IMG/VR virus record: IMGVR_UViG_3300007346_000050
Coordinates: 1 to 45,432 of that record
From: a virus
Reading direction: 5' to 3' (one strand)
DNA length: 45,432 nt
How positions within the stretch are numbered: the stretch's first letter is position 1; the number at the start of each line of letters is the position of its first letter. Positions 1 to 8,229 of the stretch are shown piece by piece. The position numbers and the translations under genes were made by a program. A model generated the notes under the pieces. It had not been told where the DNA came from, made no database searches, and was given only the letters and a program-made list of their open reading frames with translations.

Positions 1-1373
1 AGGTCCGTGTCATCCGTCAGGGTGAGGATTGTTAACTCGAAAGCATCCCAAACGGCAGTTGCGGCGCTTCCATCCCCCAAAGAACAGGCAATCCATGAAG
101 CTTTGTACGAGCTAAGATCTTGTGCTCCAGTCACATTCTGCAAAACCCTCGTCCAACTATTGCCATCCGGTGATGTATAAATCTGCATATCTGCACCACC
201 ACTGTTGGGCGTAACATTGAGCGAAGTTACCGTACCCGGCTTCCAAACAAAGCCCGTTGTGCCGCTAGAAGTGTAATTACTTCCTAGGTTGAATGTAGCT
301 CCTGTCGCGTCATAAGTAGTTGTATCGTTGGCAAATTGGTATGCAACCAATGCCATGCCTGTGCTGTTGTCAGCTACAGTGCTGATATTCGTAATCGCAC
401 TGGTCGTTGGTGTATAACCGCTGTCTTGCTGAACGTCATCCAGCGCCTTGAATACCGTCAGGTCTTTGTCGCCTGCAAGGGTGAGAACTGTGGACGTGGG
501 GGCGTATGTGCTACTTGTTCGGTTCTCTACTTGAAAATTGCTCGAAAGGCCTGAGCCAAAATACAAATCTTGAGTAGTATCAATTCCAGACCAAAGAGCC
601 CATGCCCCTGTAAATGGGTCTGGCACTGCGCTTGGATTGGCCTGTAACTTAGTTTTTTCAATCACGTACTCACCGTTCCTGCTCACCCACATTGCACCCA
701 AATCCGCGTTAAACACAAACCCAATGATGTCTCCAACCTTAAATGCAACGCCGAGAGTGTGAGTAGACGGATCGCTTATTTGTACCACTTCGCCACCGTG
801 TTTTCCGCCTGGTCCAGCGGCTAATGAACCATCAGAATTTTTGGTAAGTAAAACGCAAGTGCCTGACCCCCCGTTGAAATACAGCGTCGAAGTGCTGTCG
901 TCATAGGAGCCAGAGGGGGTGTTGCTGAAGTAAATACCAAGCTGGCGAGTTACTTCATAAGTCGTTAATTCAACTTCCCAAACGACAAGACCCGTCTTTG
1001 GTAGCTGCACAGGAATCACCCCTGTTGTCCCCCCAGTTGGAGACGAAGTTGTGCCAGTGCCAGTCCAAGTGTTGAGCATCCCAGTCCAAGTATCAATTGG
1101 ACTAATAGCTCTGTCGAGAATCTCATCCGACTCAGCGCTCACCACCTCACCAGCGTTATCAGCAGGTGCAATGATGCTTGGTGTATCGACTGTGCCCTTG
1201 GGACCGAGGCTATCTTTAATCTCCGCTCCAGTTGCTTTATACGATGTGCCGCCACGATTGACGAGCATTAGGTCGTCATCTTGAAGTTCAGCCATGAGAT
1301 CAGAAGAGGGTACTTGGTATGAGGTGCTATTACGGTTAACCAGGAAAAGGTCGGTATCTTGAATATCAGCCAT
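1..1373 (-). CDS. Tail/adhesin structural protein with SPRY-like domain (C-terminus cut by window edge)
   Basis: Open from an ATG at 1373 to the window edge (457 codons visible). The start lies 2 nt after the preceding stop, so it is the last visible member of the tail operon. The N-terminus has two tandem copies of a short module, MADIQDTDLFLVNR and MAELQDDDLMLVNR, that also begins the two genes at 1811-2152 and 2149-2958. Around residues 110-240 a B30.2/SPRY-like pattern is visible: LVVWEVELTTYEV, then GDIIGFVFNADLGAMWVSRN, which matches the usual GDxIGxxxDxxxGxxxFxxNG core. The rest is beta-rich and Thr/Ser-rich. SPRY domains bind ligands in many contexts, so a host-surface adhesin is the natural inference. 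The phage role is not shown by sequence alone. Confidence 0.75.
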   Translation of the reverse strand, partial: MADIQDTDLFLVNRNSTSYQVPSSDLMAELQDDDLMLVNRGGTSYKATGAEIKDSLGPKGTVDTPSIIAPADNAGEVVSAESDEILDRAISPIDTWTGMLNTWTGTGTTSSPTGGTTGVIPVQLPKTGLVVWEVELTTYEVTRQLGIYFSNTPSGSYDDSTSTLYFNGGSGTCVLLTKNSDGSLAAGPGGKHGGEVVQISDPSTHTLGVAFKVGDIIGFVFNADLGAMWVSRNGEYVIEKTKLQANPSAVPDPFTGAWALWSGIDTTQDLYFGSGLSSNFQVENRTSSTYAPTSTVLTLAGDKDLTVFKALDDVQQDSGYTPTTSAITNISTVADNSTGMALVAYQFANDTTTYDATGATFNLGSNYTSSGTTGFVWKPGTVTSLNVTPNSGGADMQIYTSPDGNSWTRVLQNVTGAQDLSSYKASWIACSLGDGSAATAVWDAFELTILTLTDDTD

Positions 1374-1375
1374 TG

Positions 1376-1747
1376 TCAGGGAAGTGCAGGGAGGTCTTCG
1401 AGGTCAAAATGCGGCGAACGGATACTGCCGTTGACGTCTAGTTTTTGCTGCGGATTGTTCGTCCCAATGCCGACGTTGCTTGTTAGTGTTTTCGGGTACA
1501 AATTATTACCTGTCTGTTCCCAATAAGAAGCATCGGCGCTGATATTACCGTCGCCATCAATGTTAATATTATCGCCTGCTTTAAAGCCACTGATACGAAC
1601 AATTTGATTGGCGCTGTCTTTTAGAAAGATTGCGGTATCAGCTGTGTTGTAATTAACGGCAAGTTCGCCGTATTCCATCTGTCCAGCAGTGGGTTTCTTT
1701 GCTGCTCCAGCTTCTAGGACGTTAGAACGTTTTAATTGAATCTTCAT
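1376..1747 (-). CDS. Small tail fibre/head-domain protein
   Basis: A 123-residue protein. The first 50 residues (MKIQLKRSNVLEAG, then QMEYGELAVNYN, then AIFLKDS) have the LKRS...GELAVNY...IFLKD layout seen at the start of many phage fibre proteins. The middle has SNVGIGTNNPQQKLDVNG, a typical trimeric-fibre turn. It probably forms or caps part of a trimeric fibre. A -10-like element lies upstream (1785-1794) and the next gene starts 2 nt after its stop. Confidence 0.7.
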   Translation of the reverse strand: MKIQLKRSNVLEAGAAKKPTAGQMEYGELAVNYNTADTAIFLKDSANQIVRISGFKAGDNINIDGDGNISADASYWEQTGNNLYPKTLTSNVGIGTNNPQQKLDVNGSIRSPHFDLEDLPALP

Positions 1748-1784
1748 TTGCTAATAAGCGACAATCAACAGTAATAACTGCTGT

Positions 1785-1794
1785 GTTTATTCTA
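1785..1794 (-). promoter_or_regulatory. Candidate phage promoter, -10-like element
   Basis: On the minus strand it reads TAGAATAAAC, 37 nt before the ATG at 1747. It belongs to the recurrent TANAATAGTA family, at the long end of the spacing range. No -35 box is visible. Confidence 0.4.
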
Positions 1795-1810
1795 ACGATT
1801 CACTAAATCT

Positions 1811-2152
1811 TTAGGTTGCGTATTCGCCACCATCAATCGCTTCAGCGTATGTGATTGTTCCATCAGCTGTTTCATTAATAACGAAGCTACCTTCAGTTCC
1901 AGGCTTTTGTAAGTAGTTACTGAGGTCTTGCGCTGGAGGAAAATCTTGCGATACCCAGGTGTCTGTGTCATAGACAAGGATTTGACCATCGGTTACACCA
2001 GATGTATCAACATCGTTTAGGTCGCTAATCTCTTCAGGTACTACCGGAGTGACGACATCAGCAAGCAGTGCTGCTACAGATGCTTTACGCAGTTCACCAC
2101 CGCCGCTTTTCTGTAGGACAAAGAGGTCGTTATTCTCGATAGCCATTATCAA
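1811..2152 (-). CDS. Small tail structural protein with DLFVxxK module
   Basis: A 113-residue protein. The N-terminus (MAIENNDLFVLQKSGG, then ELRKASVAALLADV) is a clear paralogue of the start of the 2149-2958 protein and of both repeats in the partial gene at the left edge. The centre has ISDLNDVDTSGVTDGQILVYD followed by TWV, a beta-structural stretch common in phage tail proteins. Its start overlaps the previous stop by 4 nt (ATGA), indicating translational coupling. A second ATG (2146) is also possible. Confidence 0.65.
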   Translation of the reverse strand: MIMAIENNDLFVLQKSGGGELRKASVAALLADVVTPVVPEEISDLNDVDTSGVTDGQILVYDTDTWVSQDFPPAQDLSNYLQKPGTEGSFVINETADGTITYAEAIDGGEYAT

Positions 2153-2958
2153 GCATCCGCGAGGTTAGAGAAGTCGGAAGGTACAAAGTTTTCACCGACA
2201 GTTTGGAATGTAACGAAGCCGGTGTTATCAAAGCTTGCTACCCAAGTTGCGTATGCATCAGCAACTGGTGCGCCGATGTTTGTGCTCTTGTCATATTTCT
2301 CAGATGCACCCTTTTGACCAACAGCTGCATCTTTAATACCGATTGCAGGAGTATTGGTTGTTGAAGCGTTTGTACCGTCAGTAAAGACTTCAATTGGGTC
2401 AATTTCAATCAGTCCGGTCATACCGCTGCCAGCAAGCACACCGAGCTGGTCGTTAGTATCTTTCAGCTGGTCAGCGGTAACAACTTTACCGGTTGAACCA
2501 TCCACAACATCTTGAGCACTTGCCAGGGTGCAAACACCGTCTTGAGCAATCGTTGCTGTACGTACAGTTACAACAGGTGTTGCAGTATCACCATCTTGAA
2601 TGATGATGGGCACAGTGCCTTGAACTTCAGTTACGCCAACATCACCTGCACCACTTTGAATGACATCCCAGGTTGTACCGTTCCAGATACAACGGTCGCC
2701 GGGCGTTACATCAGTAACACCTTCGCTATTCGTACTCCAGGCCCAGGTGCCATCGGCTAATGCATTGTTGATGTACAGGTCACCAACATTCTTTTGGGCT
2801 GGCTCTTCAGCACCATTGGTGAAGTCTGCAGTTCCTTTATAAGCAACGGTATCACTAGTTTGAAGAAAGTCAGACAACTGTTGCATCGTTGCCTTACGGA
2901 TTTCATTAGTACCCGATGCTTTTTGTACGACCATAAGGTCATTTGGTTCTAAAGCCAT
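2149..2958 (-). CDS. Tail structural protein with DLMVVQK module
   Basis: A 269-residue protein that starts with the same module as its neighbours (MALEPNDLMVVQKASGTNE, then IRKATMQQLSDFL). It continues with VGDLYINN, TWAW and CIWNGTTWDVI, the G-D-x-W/Y...W pattern repeated through the whole tail block. The C-terminal half is beta-rich with no recognised catalytic motif. It starts 6 nt after the stop of the 2965-3531 gene. A virion role is inferred from context and composition. Confidence 0.65.
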   Translation of the reverse strand: MALEPNDLMVVQKASGTNEIRKATMQQLSDFLQTSDTVAYKGTADFTNGAEEPAQKNVGDLYINNALADGTWAWSTNSEGVTDVTPGDRCIWNGTTWDVIQSGAGDVGVTEVQGTVPIIIQDGDTATPVVTVRTATIAQDGVCTLASAQDVVDGSTGKVVTADQLKDTNDQLGVLAGSGMTGLIEIDPIEVFTDGTNASTTNTPAIGIKDAAVGQKGASEKYDKSTNIGAPVADAYATWVASFDNTGFVTFQTVGENFVPSDFSNLADA

Positions 2959-2964
2959 AGTCTT

Positions 2965-3531
2965 TTATGCTGGAGGTAACGATGTCATATCGAAAGAAAC
3001 ATTAGCTACATTACCTGTTGTTATTGCTTCCAGAGGAGCAGAGGCAGTAATAGCTGTGATGCTTCTACTATTATACGAAAGGTTTAAAACTACTCGCATT
3101 TTTTGCTTGCTACGAGCATCATCAATATTGGGTAGATTTGTAATATCAAACCATACGATTGCGTCTCTACCACTTTGGTTTGATGAGACTGGAGCAACAC
3201 TTGTAATGCTGCTTACATTCCTAATGGCACGCTCTGACTTAAAGGGAGCGTATTGAATGTAATTGTCTGCAAGCTGCTTTTGTGTGAAGGCGCCTTCGCT
3301 ATCCCAAATTGTTTTAGGAATTGCATCAATGCTAAATGTAAGGTGAGCTGTTGTTGAAGATTCGGTACTGACAATTGGTGGGATTGCATAAAGGTTATCA
3401 ATATCACCACCAAGGTCAGTTACTGGAATAAGGTTACTAAGCCTTTGCGTGTAAGGTCCTAAGAAAGGGTCAGGGTTTAGATAAACGTAAACCCTATTGA
3501 ATTTGTTTGTAAGCTCACCATTAACAGGCAT
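2965..3531 (-). CDS. Hypothetical tail-region protein
   Basis: A 188-residue soluble protein with no family I recognise. It is rich in Ser, Thr and Ile with alternating hydrophobic residues (for example MRVVLNLSYNSRSITAITAS), suggesting a beta-sandwich. Its ATG overlaps the preceding 43-codon gene's TGA by one base (TGATG), so it is translationally coupled within the tail/holin operon. Confidence 0.6.
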   Translation of the reverse strand: MPVNGELTNKFNRVYVYLNPDPFLGPYTQRLSNLIPVTDLGGDIDNLYAIPPIVSTESSTTAHLTFSIDAIPKTIWDSEGAFTQKQLADNYIQYAPFKSERAIRNVSSITSVAPVSSNQSGRDAIVWFDITNLPNIDDARSKQKMRVVLNLSYNSRSITAITASAPLEAITTGNVANVSFDMTSLPPA

Positions 3532-3662
3532 CAGTTATTCTCCTTTGGCTTAGGTTTCAAGATGGTGTCTAGAACACTTGTTTTGGGTCCTGCGTATTGA
3601 ACAGGATTCCATACGTAGTAAATCCGATCAAATTTTTCTTTAGGAGCTGCTTTTGTTGCCAT
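3531..3662 (-). CDS. 43-residue small conserved-looking protein
   Basis: A short ORF beginning MATKAAPKEKFDRIYYVWNP and ending KPKPKENN. The start lies inside the end of the 3640-3900 gene (23-nt overlap). Its TGA overlaps the ATG of the next gene as TGATG, so both ends fit the coupled operon. It is Lys-rich at both ends with an aromatic centre (IYYVWN). No function is assignable; it fills the only gap in an otherwise seamless operon. Confidence 0.6.
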   Translation of the reverse strand: MATKAAPKEKFDRIYYVWNPVQYAGPKTSVLDTILKPKPKENN

Positions 3663-3900
3663 CAATGATAATATTGATCTCTTTTAATATTTTATCTTGT
3701 AATTGATTACGGTTATGTTGCAACTGTTTCTTGAGCGTTTCATTCAATAAATGCTGATAGGTTTGAAGACTTTTAACGCATTGCTTTAAGTTTTCTCGCA
3801 AGGCTTCAATGTCAGTGCACGCATCAATTTCTTCATTAATGATGCGCAGTCGTAGCTGTTTTTCTAAAGGGATTTCAAAGTCAGTTGCATCAAACATCAT
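3640..3900 (-). CDS. Small coiled-coil protein
   Basis: An 86-residue, mostly helical, charged protein (PLEKQLRLRIINEEID, ALRENLKQCVKSLQTYQHLL) with heptad-like spacing of Leu/Ile, so a coiled coil is likely. It starts with two ATGs in a row; the first overlaps the upstream TGA as ATGA. It lies directly after the holin-like gene, so a role in lysis regulation or tail assembly is possible but not shown. Confidence 0.6.
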   Translation of the reverse strand: MMFDATDFEIPLEKQLRLRIINEEIDACTDIEALRENLKQCVKSLQTYQHLLNETLKKQLQHNRNQLQDKILKEINIIIDGNKSSS

Positions 3901-4103
3901 TTCTCCTTTATAACTTGTCCTGTTAACAATGCTAATGTAGTGGCGATCATCACGTTGAATGTTTGCTCATATCTTTGACCAATGCTTGGACACGCTTTGA
4001 GTCCACCATTGATTGAACAAAAGTATACACCTACTCCAAACATCCCTGCTTGAAACGTAAATATGCCCGCAAGCATCCATAGCAGAAAGCGTTCTTTTCT
4101 CAT
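3897..4103 (-). CDS. Holin-like membrane protein
   Basis: A 68-residue protein with two predicted membrane segments: residues 7-30 (LLWMLAGIFTFQAGMFGVGV) and about 49-64 (FNVMIATTLALLTGQVI). A short loop with two cysteines (CSINGGLKAC) lies between them, and the N-terminus is basic (MRKER). Size, two segments, charge and position at the end of the tail genes fit a class II-like holin, but small membrane proteins of other roles look the same. The lysozyme gene is far away at 29 kb. It is coupled on both sides by ATGA overlaps. Confidence 0.5.
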   Translation of the reverse strand: MRKERFLLWMLAGIFTFQAGMFGVGVYFCSINGGLKACPSIGQRYEQTFNVMIATTLALLTGQVIKEK

Positions 4104-4273
4104 CGAGTATCAACGGTAATTGTTTTTTGGAGATTTATATTTTTATCTCCACTTTCATTAATCTTAGGACCTAACGGACGCCAAGCACCCCCAGTAAAGA
4201 TATACTCGACTTGTGTCTCTGGGTTAGTTTGCTTATCGCCTTCTTCAAAAGGAGGTATGAACTGAAAAGCCAT
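4100..4273 (-). CDS. 57-residue small structural-type protein
   Basis: A short ORF reading MAFQFIPPFEEGDKQ, then QVEYIFTGGAWRPLGP, ending TVDTR. The FTGGAWRPLG stretch is like the W-containing modules in neighbouring tail proteins. It has a TAAAATAGTA promoter element 20 nt upstream and ends in an ATGA overlap with the holin-like gene, so it looks like the first gene of a tail/lysis operon running to the left edge. No enzyme motif is seen. Confidence 0.65.
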   Translation of the reverse strand: MAFQFIPPFEEGDKQTNPETQVEYIFTGGAWRPLGPKINESGDKNINLQKTITVDTR

Positions 4274-4293
4274 TTGACTATAACTTGTATTAC

Positions 4294-4303
4294 TACTATT
4301 TTA
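4294..4303 (-). promoter_or_regulatory. Candidate phage promoter, -10-like element
   Basis: Minus strand TAAAATAGTA, 20 nt before the ATG at 4273 and directly after the terminator of the upstream fibre gene. It is one of the best matches to the TANAATAGTA family. Confidence 0.6.
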
Positions 4304-4310
4304 TTCCATT

Positions 4311-4334
4311 AAAAAAGCCCCTCGTTAGAGAGGC
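4311..4334 (-). terminator. Rho-independent terminator
   Basis: Minus-strand hairpin with a 7-bp stem (GCCTCTC / GAGGGGC, one G-U pair) and a UAAC tetraloop, followed by six Ts. It ends the fibre transcript from 6029-4353 and precedes the next promoter. Confidence 0.85.
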
Positions 4335-4352
4335 TTGATTGTTAGTTGGTTA

Positions 4353-6029
4353 TCAGAGAGCAGCAACGCGGGACTGGAAATCAGCAAAGTCAGAAGAAGC
4401 AGCAACCACCGTTTGGAATGCGGTAAGCGTCAGGGTTTCTGCAGCAATCTTCGTTTCAACTTCCGTCTCCAGCTCTTGCAATGCAACCTTAATAGCAACG
4501 CTGTCGGTAATCGTGGAGCCGGTGAAAGTGCCGAGGTTGACACTGTCTTTAGCAACACCAGTCAGAGTTGCAAGGTTATCAACGTGAGTTTCGTTAGCGT
4601 TCACCAGGGTGGTGACGTTAGTGAGACCGTTAATGTCGTCGTTCAGCGAATCAGCAATCTTGCCCAGAGTGTTGAGGCTTACAGGAGCATCACCAATAAG
4701 GTCAGACACTTCAGTCTGAACGTAGGCAGTCGTAGCAATCTGCGTAGTGTTGGTATCAGCTGCTGCAGTAGGAGCAGTTGGAGTACCGGTCAGAGCAGGA
4801 GAAGCAATGTCAGCTTTCAGTGCAATAGCAGCGTCAGCGTCAGCCTCGTTTTGGTCAACATCAGCTTGGACTGCTGCAACAGCTGCGGCAGTAGTTGCAT
4901 CTGCTTCAAGCACATCGAGGCGACCAGAGAGTGCACTGTCAGCAGCGTCACCGTCAACTTCGTTTTGGTCAACATCAGATTGAACAGCAGCGATGCTGTT
5001 GGTGATGGTGGTAGAGAAGTTGGCGTTGTCACCGAGAGCAGCAGCCAGTTCGTTGAGGGTATCGATTGCACCAGGTGCACCGTCAACTAAAGCAGCAACA
5101 GCGGCGGTAACGAATGCAGTAGTAGCCAGTTGAGTGGTGTTAGTACCAGCGCCAGCGGTAGGAGCAGCAGGAGTACCGGTGAAGGTGGGGCTATCGATAT
5201 CTGCCTTCAGAGCGATTGCTGCATCAGCGTCGGCTTCATTCTGGTCTACATCAGCTTGAACAGCTGCAATAGCTGCATCAGCATCAGCTTCATTTTGGTC
5301 TACGTCTGCTTGAACAGCAGCGATGGCAGCGTTAGCAGCAGTTTCGTTAGCGTCTATATCAGCCTGGACAACGGCAACAGCAGCCAACATAGCTGCGTTT
5401 TCTGCTGCGATTGCAGCATCAGCGTCAGCTTCGTTTTGATCGACATCTGCTTGAACAACAGCGACGGCAGCGAGCATTGCTGCGTTCTCTGCTGCAATGG
5501 CAGCGTCGGCGTCTGCTTCGTTCTGGTCTACATCGGCTTGAACAGCAGCGATGGCTGCATCAGCGTCACTTTCATTCTGGTCAACATCTGCTTGGACTGC
5601 AGCAATAGCAGCATCAGCATCGCTTTCGTTTTGGTCAACGTCAGTTTGCACTGCTGCAATAGCAGTCTGCAGAGTGGTAAAAGCATTAGCGTCATCATTG
5701 ATGGCAGCTGCAAGCTCATTGAGAGTATCAAGGGTGCCAGGTGCGCTATCAACAAGAGCGGCGACTGCAGCGGCTACTTCAGTATCGACGTAAGAACGAG
5801 TAGCAGCGTCAGCAACGACCAGAGCAGACGTGCCAAAATCATAAACAAGAATGCCTTGGTCGCCAGTAATACAACCGTTGGTTTTACCAGCGGTAGGAAC
5901 CCAGCTACTGTCTGCAAGGGCAGCATCGGCTTGGGCTTTGGTTGCGAAGAAACGGGAAAGAATGTTGTAATCAGTACCCGACCCACGCAGGCTTAGCTGA
6001 TCAACTCCCAGTGAGCTTACAGTAGTCAT
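4353..6029 (-). CDS. Long coiled-coil tail fibre protein
   Basis: A 558-residue fibre. An N-terminal domain (MTTVSSLGVDQLSLRGSGTD) is followed by about 15- to 25-residue repeats built on AAVQADVDQNEADADAAI, a trimeric coiled-coil pattern. Two copies of a known phage fibre repeat interrupt it (PTFTGTPAAPTAGAGTNTTQ and LTGTPTAPTAAADTNTTQ, each followed by ATTAFV or ATTAYV). VAALVD.AP..LDTLNELAAA.-like stretches occur twice and in the next gene. It is probably a long tail fibre or spike shaft. The repeats are strong at DNA level, so length variation by recombination is plausible. A terminator follows at 4311-4334. Confidence 0.85.
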   Translation of the reverse strand: MTTVSSLGVDQLSLRGSGTDYNILSRFFATKAQADAALADSSWVPTAGKTNGCITGDQGILVYDFGTSALVVADAATRSYVDTEVAAAVAALVDSAPGTLDTLNELAAAINDDANAFTTLQTAIAAVQTDVDQNESDADAAIAAVQADVDQNESDADAAIAAVQADVDQNEADADAAIAAENAAMLAAVAVVQADVDQNEADADAAIAAENAAMLAAVAVVQADIDANETAANAAIAAVQADVDQNEADADAAIAAVQADVDQNEADADAAIALKADIDSPTFTGTPAAPTAGAGTNTTQLATTAFVTAAVAALVDGAPGAIDTLNELAAALGDNANFSTTITNSIAAVQSDVDQNEVDGDAADSALSGRLDVLEADATTAAAVAAVQADVDQNEADADAAIALKADIASPALTGTPTAPTAAADTNTTQIATTAYVQTEVSDLIGDAPVSLNTLGKIADSLNDDINGLTNVTTLVNANETHVDNLATLTGVAKDSVNLGTFTGSTITDSVAIKVALQELETEVETKIAAETLTLTAFQTVVAASSDFADFQSRVAAL

Positions 6030-6084
6030 CTTAATAACAATGCAGAATAATTGTCTAGTTCAATTTTAACAATAGTTGTAGCTA

Positions 6085-7668
6085 TCAAGCCACAACTAAA
6101 TCACCAACATAGAGTTGACCAAACGCTAGACCGGCGTGAAGGTTCAGTTGGTTACGTGCAGCTTCTTCAGCAGCTTGTGCTGTAGTAATAAAAGCTTCTG
6201 CTGCAGTTGCCCGCGTTTCTTCAGCAGTAATTGCTGAAGTAAGTACAGCTTCTGCTGCTAACGCACGAGTCTCTTCGGAGGTCACTAATGCAGTTAATGA
6301 CGTTGTGATAGAAGCTTCTGCAGTTAAAGCACGAGCTTCTTCTGCAGCAATAGCGGCATCACTATCGGCTTCATTCTGATTAACGTCAGCTTGCACACCA
6401 GCAACAGCTGCAGCCAATGCGGTTGCAGTAGTAGGGTCAGCTTCAAGTACATCAATGCGGGCACTTAAGGCGCTATCAGCTGCACCGCGTGTTGCGGCTT
6501 CAGTTGTCACCAATGCTGTCATTGCGTTGGTAACAGTGGCATCACCTGTCGCTACTTGTGTGTCAGTGTAGCTATTGGCGGAAGCAAGACTAGCTGCATC
6601 AGCGGCAATCCTTGCGGTCTCTTCTGTTGTAATTGCAGCACTGCGAGCAGCGGCTTCAGTAGCATCACCTGCGATTCTTGCAGTTTCCTCAGCGGAAATA
6701 GCTGCAACACGAGCAGCTGCTTCAGCTGTAATTGCATCAGCACGTGCTGTGACTTCTGCATCAAGCAGTGTTTGTGTCGTCGGGTCAGCTTCAAGTACAT
6801 CCAAGCGACCTGACAGTGCAGTATCAGCCGCAGCACGGGTGGTGCTTTCAGTCGTAATGCTTGTGGTCAGTGCATCAGTGACACTTTGGTCACCAGCAGC
6901 AAGCGCATCACCAATCTCCTTGAGCGTATCAAGAGCAGCGTCAGTACCGTTCGTCAAGTTGCTGATGCTGGTATCGGTATAGGCATTAGCACTGGCAAGA
7001 GTGGCGGCATCACCAGTAGCAATAGCAGTAGTAGCTGCTGCTTCGTTAGCATCAACATCAGCTTGAATGGCATTACGCGCAGCAAGCGCTGCAGCTTCGT
7101 TAGCATCTACATCGGCTTGAATAGCATCAATAACTGCTTGAAGGGTTGCCAGGAGGTTTGCTCTCTCGGTAGCAGCTGCTGTTTCATTTGCGTCTACATC
7201 TGCCTGTACAGCAGCGATAGAAGCATTAATCGTCGTAATAAAATCAGCGTCATCACCAATAGCTGCAGCTAACTCATTAAGAGTATTCAGCAGGTCAGGT
7301 GAACCGCCAAGTAAATCGCTGATTGCGGTATCTGTGTAGCTGTTGGCCGATGCAAGAGTAGCGGTATCACCATCTTGGTAGCCAGTCTCAACTGCGGTAA
7401 CAGCAGCAGCACGGTTGGCTTCAGCTGTAGCGATAGCAGCTTCAAGTGCTATACGCAGTGCTTCACGAGCAGTGGTTGCATCAACAGCAATGACACTACG
7501 GCTATTAGCAGCAGACGTAGCAAGTTCAACGAGGTGCCCACCGGGGGTTACACCATCGTGGATACGTAGAGCGTTAAGTCCAGTATCTACAGTGACCTCC
7601 CGCTCAGCTCCGACAAATACCTCGGCTTCAGCGGTTGGGCCACCACGTAATTTCAGTTGGTCAGCCAT
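6085..7668 (-). CDS. Tail fibre with Mtd-N-like head domain and coiled-coil shaft
   Basis: A 527-residue fibre. The first 48 residues (MADQLKLRGGPTAEAEVF, REVTVDTGLNALRIHDG, TPGGHLVE) match the N-terminal fold seen in phage major tropism determinant-like proteins: LRRG..., G-E..VDT, L.vHDG...GG. The rest is Ala/Glu/Asp/Thr-rich coiled coil with repeats such as AISAEETARIAGDATEAAAR and VQADVDANEAAA. It ends in a short cap (AGLAFGQLYVGDLVV). It shares the DLLNTLNELAAAIGDDADF block with the next fibre gene, so the two are partial paralogues. It follows the 7671-8192 gene by 2 nt. Confidence 0.85.
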   Translation of the reverse strand: MADQLKLRGGPTAEAEVFVGAEREVTVDTGLNALRIHDGVTPGGHLVELATSAANSRSVIAVDATTAREALRIALEAAIATAEANRAAAVTAVETGYQDGDTATLASANSYTDTAISDLLGGSPDLLNTLNELAAAIGDDADFITTINASIAAVQADVDANETAAATERANLLATLQAVIDAIQADVDANEAAALAARNAIQADVDANEAAATTAIATGDAATLASANAYTDTSISNLTNGTDAALDTLKEIGDALAAGDQSVTDALTTSITTESTTRAAADTALSGRLDVLEADPTTQTLLDAEVTARADAITAEAAARVAAISAEETARIAGDATEAAARSAAITTEETARIAADAASLASANSYTDTQVATGDATVTNAMTALVTTEAATRGAADSALSARIDVLEADPTTATALAAAVAGVQADVNQNEADSDAAIAAEEARALTAEASITTSLTALVTSEETRALAAEAVLTSAITAEETRATAAEAFITTAQAAEEAARNQLNLHAGLAFGQLYVGDLVVA

Positions 7669-7670
7669 AA

Positions 7671-8192
7671 TTAGTTCAGGTCGTAGAGGTCGTTTTCAAG
7701 ATTGAGGTCATAAAACCCATCGGCTAGTTCATAACCACCGAGGTCTAAATTAGGGCGATGTTCGAATACAAACGTTGCCCAAGATCCAGTTGGACTTGCA
7801 CTAAAGCAAACAACAGGTCCTGCGCCATACTCTTTATATGTAGGTGCTTGGTTAGGGCGAGTTGGGAAGATGTATTCGGCATCAACGGTTGTTGAATCGT
7901 GTGCCGTGAGTGCCATCCGTTTGACACCACGGTGGTAATCAATACGAAAACCAACGTTACCGTCGTACTCACCACGGATTTCTACATCAGAACTTGCTGG
8001 AATGATGACATCAATATCATCACAAGCACGGGTCATATGTAGTTTGAACACACGGATGTACTCAACATTATTAGCCTTCTTGTCCCACCACTTGGGGAAC
8101 AGGAAGGTATCATCAACTGTCCCGGTCTCATCGGATGAGTATTGGGATGCAGTATCTGCTGAATGTAATCCTCGTACTTTTAAGATTGGCAT
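7671..8192 (-). CDS. Hypothetical tail-associated protein
   Basis: A 173-residue protein with no recognised family. Its start (MPILKVRGLHSADTASQYSS) resembles the short L-K-x-R-G start of the following fibre. The body is rich in aromatic and charged residues (FPKWWDKKANNVEYIRVFKL) and it ends in DLN-type repeats (FYDLNLENDLYDLN). Position between baseplate/fibre genes suggests a tail component. A -10-like element is at 8215-8224. Confidence 0.6.
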   Translation of the reverse strand: MPILKVRGLHSADTASQYSSDETGTVDDTFLFPKWWDKKANNVEYIRVFKLHMTRACDDIDVIIPASSDVEIRGEYDGNVGFRIDYHRGVKRMALTAHDSTTVDAEYIFPTRPNQAPTYKEYGAGPVVCFSASPTGSWATFVFEHRPNLDLGGYELADGFYDLNLENDLYDLN

Positions 8193-8214
8193 TTAATTAA
8201 TACGATGCCTTCCT

Positions 8215-8224
8215 TTCCATTGTA
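8215..8224 (-). promoter_or_regulatory. Candidate phage promoter, -10-like element
   Basis: Minus strand TACAATGGAA, 22 nt before the ATG at 8192. It keeps the TACAAT core but diverges after it. Confidence 0.4.
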
Positions 8225-8229
8225 CTTTA

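Noticed and set aside
4335-7569. Long plus-strand frames opposite the two coiled-coil fibre genes
   Set aside because: They are antisense shadows of Ala/Asp/Glu-rich repeats (giving Ser/Cys/Asn/Val runs) and have no start signals.
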